DNA from: Rhodosporidiobolus odoratus
Lineage: Eukaryota; Basidiomycota; Microbotryomycetes; Sporidiobolales; Sporidiobolaceae
DNA length: 64,000 nucleotides
Direction of reading: 5' to 3'
NCBI GenBank assembly: GCA_034387635.1
Contig: JAOANU010000006.1
Coordinates: 62,001-126,000, forward strand
The translations under genes and the position numbers were made by a program. Below, one piece after another: positions 23,524 to 35,317 of the stretch. The notes beneath the pieces are model-generated. The model saw only the letters and a list, made by a program, of their open reading frames with translations. It was not told the DNA's origin and made no database searches. Each line of letters opens with the position of its first letter. Within the stretch, counting starts at the first letter, position 1.

Positions 23524-26500
23524 ATGGAGGGACAACCCATCCTCGCTCCCCCTCTCACCGACATGTCAAAACTCTCTTCAGATCCCTCTCACTCTCCAAC
23601 TCCCTCGACTCGCGCTTCCCAAGCCGACAAGGCGACCGCACTCGACTTCGTCCACTCCAACTCGCCCTCGGCTTCCGGCCCAACTTTCCCTACTGGCCCG
23701 CCTCACGACTCTGCCCCCGTCGTGGAAAACTCGCCTGCTCCAGCCGCAGCTCACCTCGATCACCAACCTGCCTCCAACTCGACTCCCACTTCGATTGATC
23801 AACCGCGCCACTCGTCCACCGCTCAAGGCGAGCAGCCCATTCTGGTCGACACGAGCAAGACGACCGGCACCCTTCCCGCTCACGACAAGGCCCCACTTCC
23901 CGCCAACGAACCCGCTCCTCCCGCCGCCGAGTCGGTCTCGTCCGCCGATGCCGCTCCTCTCCCTGCTGCAGAGGCCGGACCGGTCCAGCAGCCTGGTGCC
24001 GTCGTCGAGCGTGAGCCTCTGCCCACCCAAACTGGCGTCGAAGCGGTCAACGCTACTCAGTCGACCACGACCGGTCAGGCCGTCGTTGACCCCTACACCG
24101 TAGCTCGAGCACCTACTGCTCAGACGACCGGTGTCGAGGGAAACGCCGTGCAGCGTCATGACGCAGCCGTCGCTTCGGTCGACACGGCCGCACCGGCCAC
24201 GAGCAAGCCCATCGTCCCTTCTGCGGAGTCGCACCTCGCCGAGCACCCGGCAACGAGCACCGACACGGACCATGTTCTGCCCCTCGGTCACGACGTGCAC
24301 CCCGTGCACCAGGCAGCGGCATTGCAAGATGCGCCGGATCATCTGGTCAACGCTCAGGTTGAGAAGCACAAGGCGGACAAAAGGGAGATCTATGGCGAAG
24401 AGCCCCAAGGGACCATCGTCCCCGGGTTGGAGGACGACAAGCTGTGGGCTATGATTCGCAGGTTCGACATTGTACGTTCTCCTCTTGATCTGGTTTCTCT
24501 CTGGTCATATGAAAGACGAGTACTGATACTGAACGCTCCCCTCGCAGCAAATCACCCACACCCTCACCCCTCCCACCAAGCTTCCTCGCGGCGAGCCCGA
24601 CCTCCGTCCGTCTTCCCTCCCCGCCGTCCCGTTCGATTCGGACGAACTCAAGTCGAACCTCGAGCGAGTTTACGCCACTCTCGGTGTATGGACTATCTAC
24701 TCAGCTAGAGAGGCTATGCGGTTGATGAGCTGGAGTGGGGAGGAGAAGAAGAGGACCGCGGTTTGGTGTCTTGTGCGCCTGTTCCTTCACGCTACCACCG
24801 CTGCTCCCCGGTGCTGATGTGTTCCTCGTTATCTACTACAGTGCTACTTCGTCTCGGCAGCTTTCGGTCTTGTCATACCCGCCTTTGTCGGTCTCCTCGT
24901 GCGTTTTGTCCTGCATCACCACAACCGACCACCCCGTACTGACAAGACATTCCTGATCACTTCACCCGCTTCCCTCTATCATCGAATACTTTTCGTCGCA
25001 CTCTATTCTCCTTCGTTCCACGGCAGATCGCCCTCGTCGCCTTCCCGAAATCTCGCATGATCCTCTTCCCTCCCATCCCCCCTCCTCCCGGCCAACCTCC
25101 CTCCGCGACCGACCCGACCAACCAAAAAGGCGACGAATCCATGATTGCTGGCGTCGGTCACCCTATCGAGCACCGTTCCCGCACCGAGCAGGTCGAAGAA
25201 CAGGCTTGGGAGTTTAGTAATCTGATTCAGAGGTTTGGGACGAGGGTGGTGGTGGGTGGCAAGGCGGGTGGGAAGCAGGGCAACGCGGAGGTGGGCAAGA
25301 AGCAGCATGTCTCGTCGGACGAGGAGGACGATGACAGTGATCTCGATGAGGAGGAGCAGGAGCTTCATCAGGTTGCGGACGAGCAGGGGTTGGGTGTCGC
25401 GGCTCAGAAGGAGAAGAAGGAGAAGAAATTGCGTGACAAGAAGAGGGCGCAGGCTAAGGCTAAGGATGCCAAGATCAAGAGGGATCAGGCGGTGGGGAAG
25501 GCGGCTAAGCAGATGCAGGATGGGTTGGGAGCGCTTGCGGATATGATGGAAGTCCTTGCCAAGTACGTCGTCCCTGCCTTTTGGTACACTCCTGCTCGAA
25601 GCCTGACCTCGTTGGTTGGTCCGACAGCACCATCACTCCCCCGAAACCTTACCCTCAGTACAAAGCCCGCGAAAAGCTCGCCGGCATGGTTCTCGCCCCC
25701 GTCGCTCTCGTCTTCGCCATCGTCCCCGCTCAACTCTGGGCCCGGGTCGCCTCTTTTACCTTTGGTCTCGTCTTCTTCGGTCAACCCCTCCTAATTCGCG
25801 GTTTCAACCTCCTCAACGAAAAAGTCCCCGACTGGCAAGAACGCCTCGACCTTCGCAACAGTATCTTGTCCAAGGTTCCGACCAATGCTCAGGTCGTCCT
25901 TCACGTCGTTCGCGTGGCCGAGAGGGCTTACACGCCTTTCCCGCTTCCCCCGTCGGCACCGACTGCGAAGCACATGAAGCAGGCGGTTCAGTCCAATGGG
26001 TTCGATGCAGACGAGATGGGCGGAGATGGGTACTCGGCTGAAACGAGCGATCAACACAGTGTTGAAGCGGGTGCGTTGGCTAACAAACACACTCGTGAGG
26101 AGGATGACGAGGAGGACAACTCGCCTAGTACGAAGGAGAAGCTAGGTCACAAGAGTAAGAGCAAGATTGTTGGCGCGTTCAAAAAGGTTGCGAAGAAGGC
26201 GGCAGTGTTTAGGGGTGACGTACATGTCGAGGGGGAGACCACAAAACAAAAGGTGCGATGTCGTTCTCTCATCCCTTCACGCCGCTGGTGACTTTCGTTA
26301 GCGTGTCCCGACTACCAAGCTGATCCTGCTACTGAACTTCCCCGCAGGTCGGAAACAAGATCGACCGCTTCTTCTACCAGTCCCGCGCCAAGGACGAGGA
26401 GACGCCTTACTGTTCGTCGCTTTCTGCTCTGCCCTCCTCTGACCGTACTTAGCTCCCTTCCGTCTTTCGTCACAGCCTTCCCTGCCAAGTTCGACGGTAC

Positions 26501-26885
26501 CTCCGGCCACATCGTCGTCAAGCACTCTCCCTCCTCCCCCGTCGCTACAGTCGCCTTTGTCCCGCTCAAAGCAAACTGGTCCCACCCGACTTTCGAGAAG
26601 CCCATCGAGGACCTCGTCGAACTCAAGAAGCGCGGGGTCTGGATCGGTCGTACCCTCCTCGGGTACGCCGCGAGTATCAACCTCGAAGGCATGGGTCTCG
26701 ACCTTCGGTTCAAGGCGCTCGAGCAGCGGTACGCTGAGAAGGCCCATGGGGGGCTCGGAGAAGGAGATAAACCTCATCAGGAAGTCACCGAGGGGGAGAC
26801 GTATGGCTTCTCGCATGTCGGGAGGAGGGATGAGTTGTTCCGTCGGTTGCTCGGAATCAGCAACGCTCGTTGGGAGGTGCTTTAG
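23524..26885 (+). CDS. DUF3292-like membrane protein
   Basis: Exons: 23524-24471, 24548-24772, 24842-24898, 25027-25562, 25628-26252, 26348-26411, 26476-26885; 954 aa. The function of this fungal family is unknown. Seen: about 290 residues of Ala/Pro/Thr-rich, probably disordered N-terminus; the conserved block DDKLWAMIRRFDIQITH at about residue 303; a first hydrophobic pair spanning the exon 2-4 joins (CYFVSAAFGLVIPAFVGLL then IALVAFP); a Lys/Glu-rich coiled-coil-like stretch (KEKKEKKLRDKKRAQ); a second hydrophobic hairpin (MVLAPVALVFAIVPAQLWA and FTFGLVFFGQPLLI); and a folded C-terminal region beginning FPAKFDGTSGHIVVKH, which could be a lipid- or membrane-binding module. The start is the first ATG after a CT-rich leader. 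The DUF3292 assignment is from memory of the RRF block and the membrane topology, so moderately sure. Confidence 0.8.
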
Positions 26886-27803
26886 GTTTCTCTTTTTTTT
26901 TCCCCTCGCCTTTCCTTCTTCACCCCACCTCGCCACGTTCTGTCACTCGGCCGCCTCCTTCTCTTAGTCATGTTGCCTGTCGACACCCTGTATAGACGTT
27001 CACGAACGCTGGTGACTGACTCTGTCCTGTTTCTTGACCCTTCTTCGTATTCGCCACCGCCGCTGTTTTTGCCCTCTTGATCTCGAAACAGACATAAGCT
27101 GCTTCCCGTACATAGACAGTCACATGCGCACATGCCATCCATTTGTGAGGATCCGCAAGCGAGCGTATGAGAGGGTACAGTTGTGCAGGAGATGTGAGGA
27201 GAGCGAGAAAATCGATATGGAAATGCTAACGAGAAGAGCTGCTCACGCTTAGAAGAGGCGAACTCACAAGCTCTTTCGAGCTCCTAGCTTACGCTTATGT
27301 TGTGGGGGGACGGAGGGCAAACGGAGGGCGCTGTCTGCAGAGGGGATGAACTCTAGACAGGATCAAGAGAGAAAGAACCAATTTACAGTACTTCGCCGTC
27401 TCGTGTCGCTGCGCACACCAATCGGCCCCGTACTCGAGTGCCCTGGCGCGAAGTGTTATCGAAGCCTGAGAGTCTGCCGTTGGCCACCTATAGCAGCTCT
27501 GCCTACAAAGCACTGAGCAAACAGAAAGCGGTGAGATGACCTTCTCAAACGGGTCGCAGCCGCCAACAACCGCCTCGCAAGCGCTCTTCAGGCAGTTCCT
27601 GCTGCGGTCCCTTCTGCGTTCTTCGTGTTGACGTCCAATCTGGGCAGATCTCACACAACGAAGCCTCCCGAGCAAGTTCCACGAAATACAAGGCCGGAAT
27701 CAACCGCGGACGTTCCGATTGCAAGTGTCGCTATCTCGTCCTCTCAGCCCTTCGAGCGACGTATCCTTGGTTCCATTCTCCCTTGCCTCCTGGATCGGTC
27801 GAC
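26886..27803. other. Intergenic, upstream of family A1
   Basis: Contains the first copy of the 150-bp repeat that precedes each family A gene (27191-27340) and a further shared block GTGAGATGACCTTCTCAAA at about 27531. No exon supported. Confidence 0.5.
27191..27340 (+). repeat. Upstream repeat of family A unit, copy 1
   Basis: Begins GATGTGAGGAGAGCGAGAAA and ends GGAGGGCGCTGTCTGCAG. It aligns with 29096-29244 over its whole length with scattered mismatches and small gaps, which places the duplication boundary well upstream of the coding part. Confidence 0.75.
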
Positions 27804-29059
27804 ATGAGCTCCGAACAAGACGTCGTCGACCCGCACTTCGACGAGGAGGACTATACCCGCAACCGCGACATACTCCGCAACCTTGGCATTGCAGGCTTCG
27901 ACCGCGACCACGATGGCACTATACAAGGATGGACGCCCGAGCAAGTCAAGGGACTTCGAGCAAATATGCTCCAGGCAAGAAAGAGGGACTTTGGCCGCGC
28001 GCGGATTGCCTTGAACACCAAGTTGAGCCTCATGTCGGGCGCACAGCGACGGACGCTAGCTCGGCAAGAGCTGTTCAAGCTCATGCGGCAAATTGTGATG
28101 ACGGACAAGTTCTACGCCCATTGGGCTCTTCTTGATTGCCCCTATCCCCGCGACATCGTGCCCATCGGCCCCGGTCAATCTCTGAGGCCAAGGGCGTGGC
28201 GCAGAGTCGTTGTCGAGGAGATTGTCCGTCTGACTCAGATCTGCGACGGCCGCAGCTTCCGAGAAGCCCAAGTTGTCCGTTCTTCTCCTTTCTCACAAGC
28301 TGATTTTCGCCAGCTGACAGTTCGATCATTACAGGTTGAAGCTAGGATGATCCTGACGCAGGCCTTGGTATGTCACATGGATCTTCCCCGAAGCAGCTTG
28401 AACTTCTGACTGACTACAAGCCACATCAGACGGCAGCAAGGGTGGACCGAGCCTGGATGTACGACGAGCTACCTCATAAGGACCGGCCGCTGCAGGGCTC
28501 ATTCGTGCGTGATGTCTTTGAGCTTCTATGTGTGTCGCTATGCTCACCCCACCCTCTCCACGGCTACCTGGGCCCCTTTGCTTGTTATTGCAGAGGCACT
28601 CTCCACCTTACAACCAACAGATGAATATGATGCCGCCTCCAGTTGTGCTCCGAGTACATTCTCCTCCTTGCTTACCTAGGCAGCGGATACTGACAAGCTT
28701 TGTGTGTAGCCTCACCACCCTCTTCCTTCGCATCAGCCTGGCTTGCCCCATATCCAGAGGGGGGGACCATCAGCATTGCCACATAGCTCCATGCAGGTTT
28801 GTCTTTGCCGTATGTCCCGCTTCTGTCTAGCTACAAAGCTGAACCTGCCCTTCAGCACTATGCACAGGCTGGTTTCCCCCTACACCATTCTCACCTCCAG
28901 GCCACTATCCCCATCGATCCCGCTTTACAGCATTACCCGCCCACAAACAGCACCGCAACACCCTCGATTGTGGCAACTGCGGGTGATAACCGCAATCACC
29001 TAATGCCAAACTCCCCATCCAACTTCTGGCCTGAGGCACGTGATGGGCAAGGTAGGTAG
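27804..29059 (+). CDS. Orphan family A protein 1
   Basis: Exons: 27804-28271, 28335-28367, 28430-28504, 28594-28653, 28710-28796, 28856-29059; 308 aa, all in phase. I do not recognise the family. Seen: N-terminal motif RNRDILRNLGIAGF, then DRDHDGTIQGWT (residues 33-44), which looks like an EF-hand loop but has Thr at the last liganding position. WTPEQVKGLR follows, then a helical middle and LLDCPYPRDIV. Exon 2 is exactly 33 nt (VEARMILTQAL). The last three exons encode Pro/Gln/His-rich sequence ending FWPEARDGQGR. No signal peptide or membrane span. The exon 1 donor (GTTGTC) is weak and was chosen by comparison with the paralogue. The paralogue begins 0.8 kb downstream. Function unknown; probably lineage-specific. 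Confidence 0.72.
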
Positions 29060-29831
29060 CTAGAGGCAGTCATGAGAGAACAGAATTTTTCCGCAGATGT
29101 GAGGGGAGGGAGAAAATCGACGTGAAAGTGCTGAAGAGAAAAATTCATCACGTTTCGAGGAGGCGACGCCACAGGCTCTTTGAGGTTCCTAGTTTGCGCT
29201 TGAGGTCCGCAGGATGGAGGGCAAACGGAGGGCTCTGTCTGCAGTGAGGAGGAAGTGTAGGAAAACCCGAGAAAGAATGGAACAGTCAGCTTCGCCCACC
29301 TGCCTCGCTTACCAACTCGCGCCACATCCGGGAAGTACTCCAGCAATATGTCAGCCTAGCTCTGCCTACTGAATACCGAGTAAGGGGAAAGCGACGGTGA
29401 GTTGGGTGAGATGACCTTCTCAAAGCGGCGATCGCTCTGCTCGCAAGTCCCGCCGGTGAAGCGCGTGCATGTATGTTTTGTTCACGCATGCGACGCACTC
29501 TGCAGCCTAGTCACCTCTCCGTCCACTTCGCACCTTCTCCTCCTGCTGACGGCTTCCGGTACGCCTTTCGACTGCCGAGGCAACGGCAGGAAACGACTCC
29601 TGAAGACCAGAAGTGAAGCTCCTACGACCGGTCCGACGATCCTGACGTTCCGTTCGCCCGCACGTGCGTGGCCAACGTCTAGCTCCGTACGCTTGAGCCC
29701 AACTAGAGCCCACATCAGCGACACTTAGGCGGAATCTCCGAGGAACCTCAGCCTCTTGGCTCCGGGGCTTTGCTTCTTTGTCCGTCAACCCTGTCCGTCA
29801 ACCCAAGCGACTTCCCGTCGAAACTACCTGC
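29060..29831. other. Spacer between family A copies
   Basis: Holds the second copy of the family A upstream repeat (29096-29244) and the shared block GTGAGATGACCTTCTCAAA near 29406. The order matches the region upstream of copy 1. No exon supported. Confidence 0.55.
29096..29244 (+). repeat. Upstream repeat of family A unit, copy 2
   Basis: Begins GATGTGAGGGGAGGGAGAAA and ends GGAGGGCTCTGTCTGCAG; partner of 27191-27340. With it, the tandem unit is about 1.9 kb long. Confidence 0.75.
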
Positions 29832-30724
29832 ATGAATTTCGACCAGGCGGAGTTCGACCGGAACGCGGACATCCTCAGCGAACTAGGCGTTGTCGGCTTC
29901 ACCCGCGACAACGACGGAACCCTGGGGGGATGGACCCCGCAGCAGGTCAAGGGTCTACGGTACAAGGTGGCGCAGGCAGACAAGGCCAGCTATGTCACCG
30001 CGTGCAACACATTGAGGGACTGGCTCACAAGTCTGGAGGCGCCAGGAAACCAAACATCATATGAACTACGCCTTCTACAGCAATTCATGCACTCGGACTT
30101 GGTCATCTATCGTATCACCGATATGTGGGTCCTCCTTGACTGTCCCAATCCTGACGATGTGCTAGGTTTATCCGGGGGCGAGCAGAAGCCCCGTACTTGG
30201 CGGACGGCCTTGGTCGACAGCTTAGATACCCTGGTTGGATTCTGCCTCGATGGCCAGCTCTCAGAGGGAGTCGTGGTCAGTGCCTGTCACTTTCGCACGT
30301 CATGGGGCCAAACTCACCTTGTCTTGCACACAGACTGAAACGGAGCGCTTCTTTCAGCAAGCTGTGGTAAGGCCAAGTACCATTCTGCTCCGTCAGTCAC
30401 TTGTCCCTAATTTCGTCCTGTGCAGAAATCGGCGAAGGTCTATCGCGATTGGGTCATACGGAGGTCTCCCACATCATAACCGGGTGTACCACAGTTCAGT
30501 CACTTTAGTAAGTCTTCCTCCCATCCTCATGTTCTTTGCAGCGCTGCTCTGATGGTTAACCTCTGAACCTGCAGCACGACCGTGAACCCCACAGTGTCAC
30601 CAGCGATTACGTACACCCAACTCTACGGCATTCTCCGCCTCCGGAAAGTCACGCTCGAGGCCACCAAGGTCCACACTATCGACAGCAGTTCTGGCCTGTG
30701 TCGCGCGATGGACAAGGCAGGTAA
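29832..30724 (+). pseudogene. Orphan family A protein 2, frameshifted
   Basis: Exons: 29832-30275, 30334-30366 (33 nt), 30426-30507, 30575-30724. It opens with RNADILSELGVVGFTRDNDG and WTPQQVKGLR and, after splicing, ends with FWPVSRDGQGR, so it matches copy 1 at both ends. Exon 3 is 82 nt and breaks the frame. KSAKVYRDW aligns with copy 1 TAARVDRAW in one frame, while YGGLPHHNR aligns with copy 1 YDELPHKDR one base later. The extra base lies near 30453-30456. As written, translation stops at 30477-30479 after 176 aa. Either this is a recent pseudogene, a truncated but expressed protein, or a sequencing error. Copy 2 lacks separate counterparts of copy 1 exons 4 and 5. Confidence 0.7.
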
Positions 30725-33131
30725 TAGGGGACAGTCAGGAGTCCTTTGTAGGTTGACTGCACCTAGTTTTGAGCTACGATATCCCAACTCGGTTTTCTGC
30801 TCGCTCTCAGCCATTTACTTGAGAGCGTTATCTATTGGCATGTGCTGCTTGTGCCAACAGTGTACTCGATGTCTTCTATAGGACACCAATCAACGGCAGA
30901 TTCTGCAGACTGCCCGGAGGTGTCTGAACCTGAAACATCTTCCTTTCATCTGTGCTCCCGGCACGCAGGATGCGTCAACTGTGATTGGGAGGAATGTGTC
31001 AGACTTGATTGTGCGACATTGATTAGCAGAGAACAAGGAACTCGACTTGCAAGAGATCGCCTGCGTGCACGAAGAGACGGTAAATATGTGAAGCGAAGGA
31101 AAGGGGAACAGCTTGCCGTGAGGGAGCCATCGAATCACCGGCTTGCCGAGGTACGCACACAGCCGTACTGACATGTGCACTGAGAGAACAGAGAGCTGCG
31201 ACGAGACGTAGCTCAGTGGGGCTGATCCGCGGGCCGCAACAAGACTGCCTCGAGTGGGTCGCCCCTTCGAGCATCGTAACAAGTACCGCCCTGGCGAGGA
31301 GAACCAGACGATTGCAGACAATTGTTCAAAGACAATGCGTTGATAGATATGAAAGGACAAAGGGGGAGGTGTGGGGCTTGCGAACGAGAAGCACGAAGTG
31401 AAGAAAGGGTAAAGCAGCGAGGAGCGGTTGGCGCCTGAGAGCGTTCCAGCAGGGCTTGCCTGGATGCTCGAGTGGTACTCGATATTTGCATCTATTCAAA
31501 CAACCAAGCTGTGTTAGGTTGACTCGGCTCGCCGCCGTTGCGGTGATTACAGGACATTTCTCGTCGAGGAGAAGATGAAACGAAGAAGACGTCGACTCAC
31601 CTCTAGAGCCAAGTGAGCAATACTACCCCCTTTGATACAGTCCCTATCCGCCGTCCCGTATGAATGCTCAGCCTGGCGAGTGTAGTGAACAGAGCAGAGT
31701 GGTGAACCCGAAGAACAAATGAGCGCAGCGAGCAATAACTCTCGCTTCGACACTGTGCTGACTGACACATACAAAGCTATACACGTTCAACGTATAGAGA
31801 GCACTGCCACGCTTACCGTTCCGACCGCTCCCAGCTGTCGACTTGATTTGCCCGATCGACTCTCCTTCGTCTTCAAGTTGTGCACAGCGGCCGCGCACTG
31901 CTTGCATGTCGCGAGCGTCTGTCGTGCGAAGCAGGACTGGTGAGGCGTGTGTACGTTCTCTCTCTTCTCCCTCTCTTGCTATTAGCTATCTCTTCGTAGT
32001 CTGCCATTTACCACTTCCGCGATAGTCATAGGCGTCACTTCGGCCTCGTGTCTTGACGTTTGGCGCGGCAGCCTTGATCGCAGAATACAGGTTGAGACCA
32101 CCTTCGTTGCCGTCCATCAACTCAGTTCGAGACTACACACGCTTCATGAGTTGCGCTTTGCCTTACACGCGCGCGTCACCGCAGCAATATCTCGGACTCG
32201 ATCCACACAGTACCCTAACACAGCGCGCCGCATCCATTGTGGCCGGCATCGGTGAAATGGCTACTTCCCTCTTGCTTCCCCTGCTGGTGTTCCCGCTAGC
32301 AGTAGCTCGATGTTTACCTCTCGACTCGCTCACCTTTCACTCGTGAGTATGCCTGGACAGCCCGACGACGCGTCCACCCGACCCGAACGCTTCAGCCTGC
32401 GGGCTGATCCTGCGTTCAACCCCGATTCGACTGGATTTCCTTCGATCTCCCTCGGGTGATATCGCCTGCTTCTGCTGTCACCGGCGAGGCGAACACGGCG
32501 GTCGCTCAGGATGACCAAGGTCTGGGCAGTAGCTTCGCGAGACGCTTGCCAACTCAACCTTGAGCCCCCGTCGATTTCCTGGCCCCACTCTCTCGCTCGT
32601 CGCAAGGCTCGTCGCATGAAGCGGCCTCTAGCCAACACACACACACCGGCCTTCGGCTAGGTCGACGCGACCATGAATATCACCAGCGCCATCTTGCACG
32701 GGCCCTTTTCTTTGGAAGCTCCACGAAGTTGGCATGCCTCCTTTCTGGAGACAAAGGCTGGACAAAAACCTGATCTTTTCTGTTTCCGTCCCGCCCTTGC
32801 AGGTTCTCCGATGCTGCACCGTCAGGCACTGACGAGGCGGTTCGAGCTCGATCAGCTCTCCTCCAGCGAAAACCCGCCAGAGAAGGGTGGGACATTCGGA
32901 GGTCGAGAGTGAGCAGGCAAGGCCAGCTTGACCTTGTGCCCAACAGCTATTCTGTCACTGATCTTCCTTGGCAAAACCACTAATTGACCGTTTAGAGTAT
33001 CTCCAGCTTCACCGCACATCCTTGGCACCCATTAATCGGGATCTCCTCGCCTTCTCCGCCCCATCCCAGTCATCGCCCGTTTTCCTTTTCTCCTTCGCCA
33101 TCTCCTCGACCCCATCTGCGACGGTATAGCG
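30725..33131. other. 2.4-kb region without a supported gene
   Basis: The longest gene-poor stretch. Only scattered open frames with no splice-consistent chains. One plus-strand frame from 31719 contains LPDRLSFVFK followed by CLHVASVCRAKQDW, faintly like an F-box, but I could not extend it. The rest may be promoter of the family B gene and decayed sequence. Confidence 0.4.
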
Positions 33132-34705
33132 ATGCCATTTACCCAGCAATTCTGCCTGGTTATGGTCAGGGACGGGAATGGGAGCATCAACGAGGAGTCG
33201 AAGGTGGACATTGGGCTTTTTTCGAGCGATGGAACGAGGCGGTCTCTGGCGGTAAACCTCCCTCTCTCGATCGAGTGCGACTCCAGCTCATCCAGACTCC
33301 TAGCTACGCCAGAGCTTCAAGCATGAGGTTCAGGAAGCCCTCTTCGATGGTCAACTCGCCAAGGTCATTCGCGCAAAGACTGGTAACGGCCTCTCACCCA
33401 GCAGCTTGGAAGACATTGCCCCCGGCGAGGTCATTTTCGCTCAGTTGGTCGTCGGGTCAACTTCTACGCCGCCCCTCTCGCCTCCTCCCATCTCAGCTGC
33501 ATCACACCACCAAACCGCCCTCACTTCGATGTTCACGGTAGCCGGTGAGGGTCATCCTCACCACCTTTCGAGGAGCATGGAGCACAACCCTGTAGGCATT
33601 GATTCAAGTAAGTACCTCTTTTCCACTTTGTGGACTGTTTCTTATTCACTTTGTATCGACAGTCCCCGATGTTGTCAACCGTTCACACTCTCAATCATCT
33701 TCGATCTCCTCTCTTCATCGCCATCAAACATTCGACAGTGGCCTGCCTCCTCATCACACTCCTCGCAGCTCTGCCCCGTCATCCCGCCGCGGCAGCATCC
33801 TCGATGGTCCCCATGTCACTGCCTCAAAGGCGGCTCCGCTGCATCAAGCGGACGGCAGGCGGTATCGCTCTCCCTCTCGCAGTCCCAACTCGAGTCGCGC
33901 CAGTAGCCTTGCAAGAGGACGCCGGGCGGATTCGCAAACAACTGGAAGGCACGACGTCGATCGCGACTCACGGCGCCAGTCTAGCCCCACAGGCGACCCG
34001 TTCCGCTTCTACTCACTCGCTGATGCCTTCGAGCTACCTGAAGGTCCTCAGGGCGTCATCAGCGCTGGAGTGACGGCTTCTTCGCAATACAACTCGCGTA
34101 GCGCGAGTGAAGAAAGCCTGGCGACTCCAGCTGACGGGCAAGAACCTGGGCAACCCTGTATTGCGGTTGAGCTGGAGCGGGTGTTGGGAGGGCTGGGGGC
34201 AAGCGGCAGGAGCTCAGAAGGGAGGGCTCGCAAAGCCAAGACTTTCGGAAACAGTACGCCTTTTCCCTCTATTGCTCATCCCCACCGACCAGCTTTGCCT
34301 GACTCAGCCCTTTCCTCTGCAGTACACACCGCATACACAAAGTCCTGTCCCATAACCGCCCGTCCTCCCTCACCTGCCCGTCCCGCTTTGACGCCTTTCC
34401 CTGACATCGCTGCTCTGCCAAGCCAGAATCGCCCAAACTCCCCTCACCCTTGCACCACCTCTCCTGCCCTTCGCTCCAACCCCAAGTCGCCGGCCCTAGC
34501 TCCTCCTGCCCTTCGATCTGTTGCGACTCACGCCGGCTCGCTCAGTTCCTTCGTGCAGTTTTCGAGCCTAGGGGAAGCCCTCGATTCGCTCGGCGCTCAG
34601 ACGAGCTCTCCGCCTCCTCCCAGGCATCTTCCGTCCGCCCAGCATCCGACCGTACAACCTGCTCGCGAGGCGCTCAAAGTCTACTGGACTCGTCTCAACG
34701 TCTAA
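33132..34705 (+). CDS. Orphan family B protein 1
   Basis: Exons: 33132-33251, 33313-33607, 33663-34253, 34323-34705; 462 aa. Not recognised. The first 140 residues form the conserved part shared with the second copy at 45.9-46.9 kb: MPFTQQFCLVMV, an acidic motif ESKVDIGLFSSDGTRRS, then FKHEVQEALFDGQLAKVIRAKTGNGLSPSS, EDIAPGEVIFAQ. This looks like a small compact domain with alternating strands. The remaining 320 residues are Ser/Pro/Arg-rich and probably disordered, with SRSPNSSRASS-like stretches that could be phosphorylated. No signal peptide or membrane span. The two copies share intron 1 (phase 0) and intron 2 (phase 1) positions. The start is the ATG that aligns with the paralogue. Confidence 0.75.
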
Positions 34706-35317
34706 TTTAGCTTTAGCCTCCTCCTCCCATCGCATCCTATCGTTCTCCCATTCTCGCTCGTGGCTATTCCCGTACACAACTCCGCCTTCGTATCCAAAAT
34801 CTCTCCACCCGTGCCTATCTATCCCTGTCAGTCATCCCACGTCTGCCATCTCTGCCGTTCACGCTCGACCCTCTTCTCGCCCGCGATCTAGTTATGTCAG
34901 CCTCTCCTCGTCTCCCCCCGCCCACTCTCTTCTCGACGAAAAGTGCTATGTAGGCCATTGTCGTATATCGTCAGGTGCAAAAGCCCCACTTGAACCTTTA
35001 CGGGAAGAGATGAACGCAGAGCCTCGCAGCGACAAGAAAAGAGAGTGCGCGAGCACTGCAAGTGCAGCTAGGGAATACAGCGCATGACTTGCGTTTTAGT
35101 CCCGTGGAAAACAAGCATTGCGAGACGACAAAGCCAAAGAGGAAGAAAGGGTGATAATCTTGGAAAAAGGGTATGAAACGACGGCGCGGTATAGAAGGGT
35201 GTGCAAGAAATGGGTGATCACGAATGCAGGGGTGGCGGGATAAGCAGTCTTCAGTTAGGGTTGTGTCGAGGCAAGAGAAGGGTCAATGGCTGCGCGTCAG
35301 AAGAGAGGACAGGAAAG
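34706..35317. other. Convergent intergenic region family B1 / kinesin
   Basis: 3' flanks of two converging genes; no exon supported. Confidence 0.5.

Noticed and set aside
27191..29244. The paired upstream repeats as terminal repeats of a transposon
   Set aside because: They are direct copies belonging to the tandem gene duplication; no transposase, integrase or target-site duplication was seen.
31205..31280. tRNA-like A-box (GTAGCTCAGTGGGG) followed by a TTCGAGC patch
   Set aside because: No matching D, anticodon or acceptor stems could be formed, and the B-box does not fit; chance resemblance.
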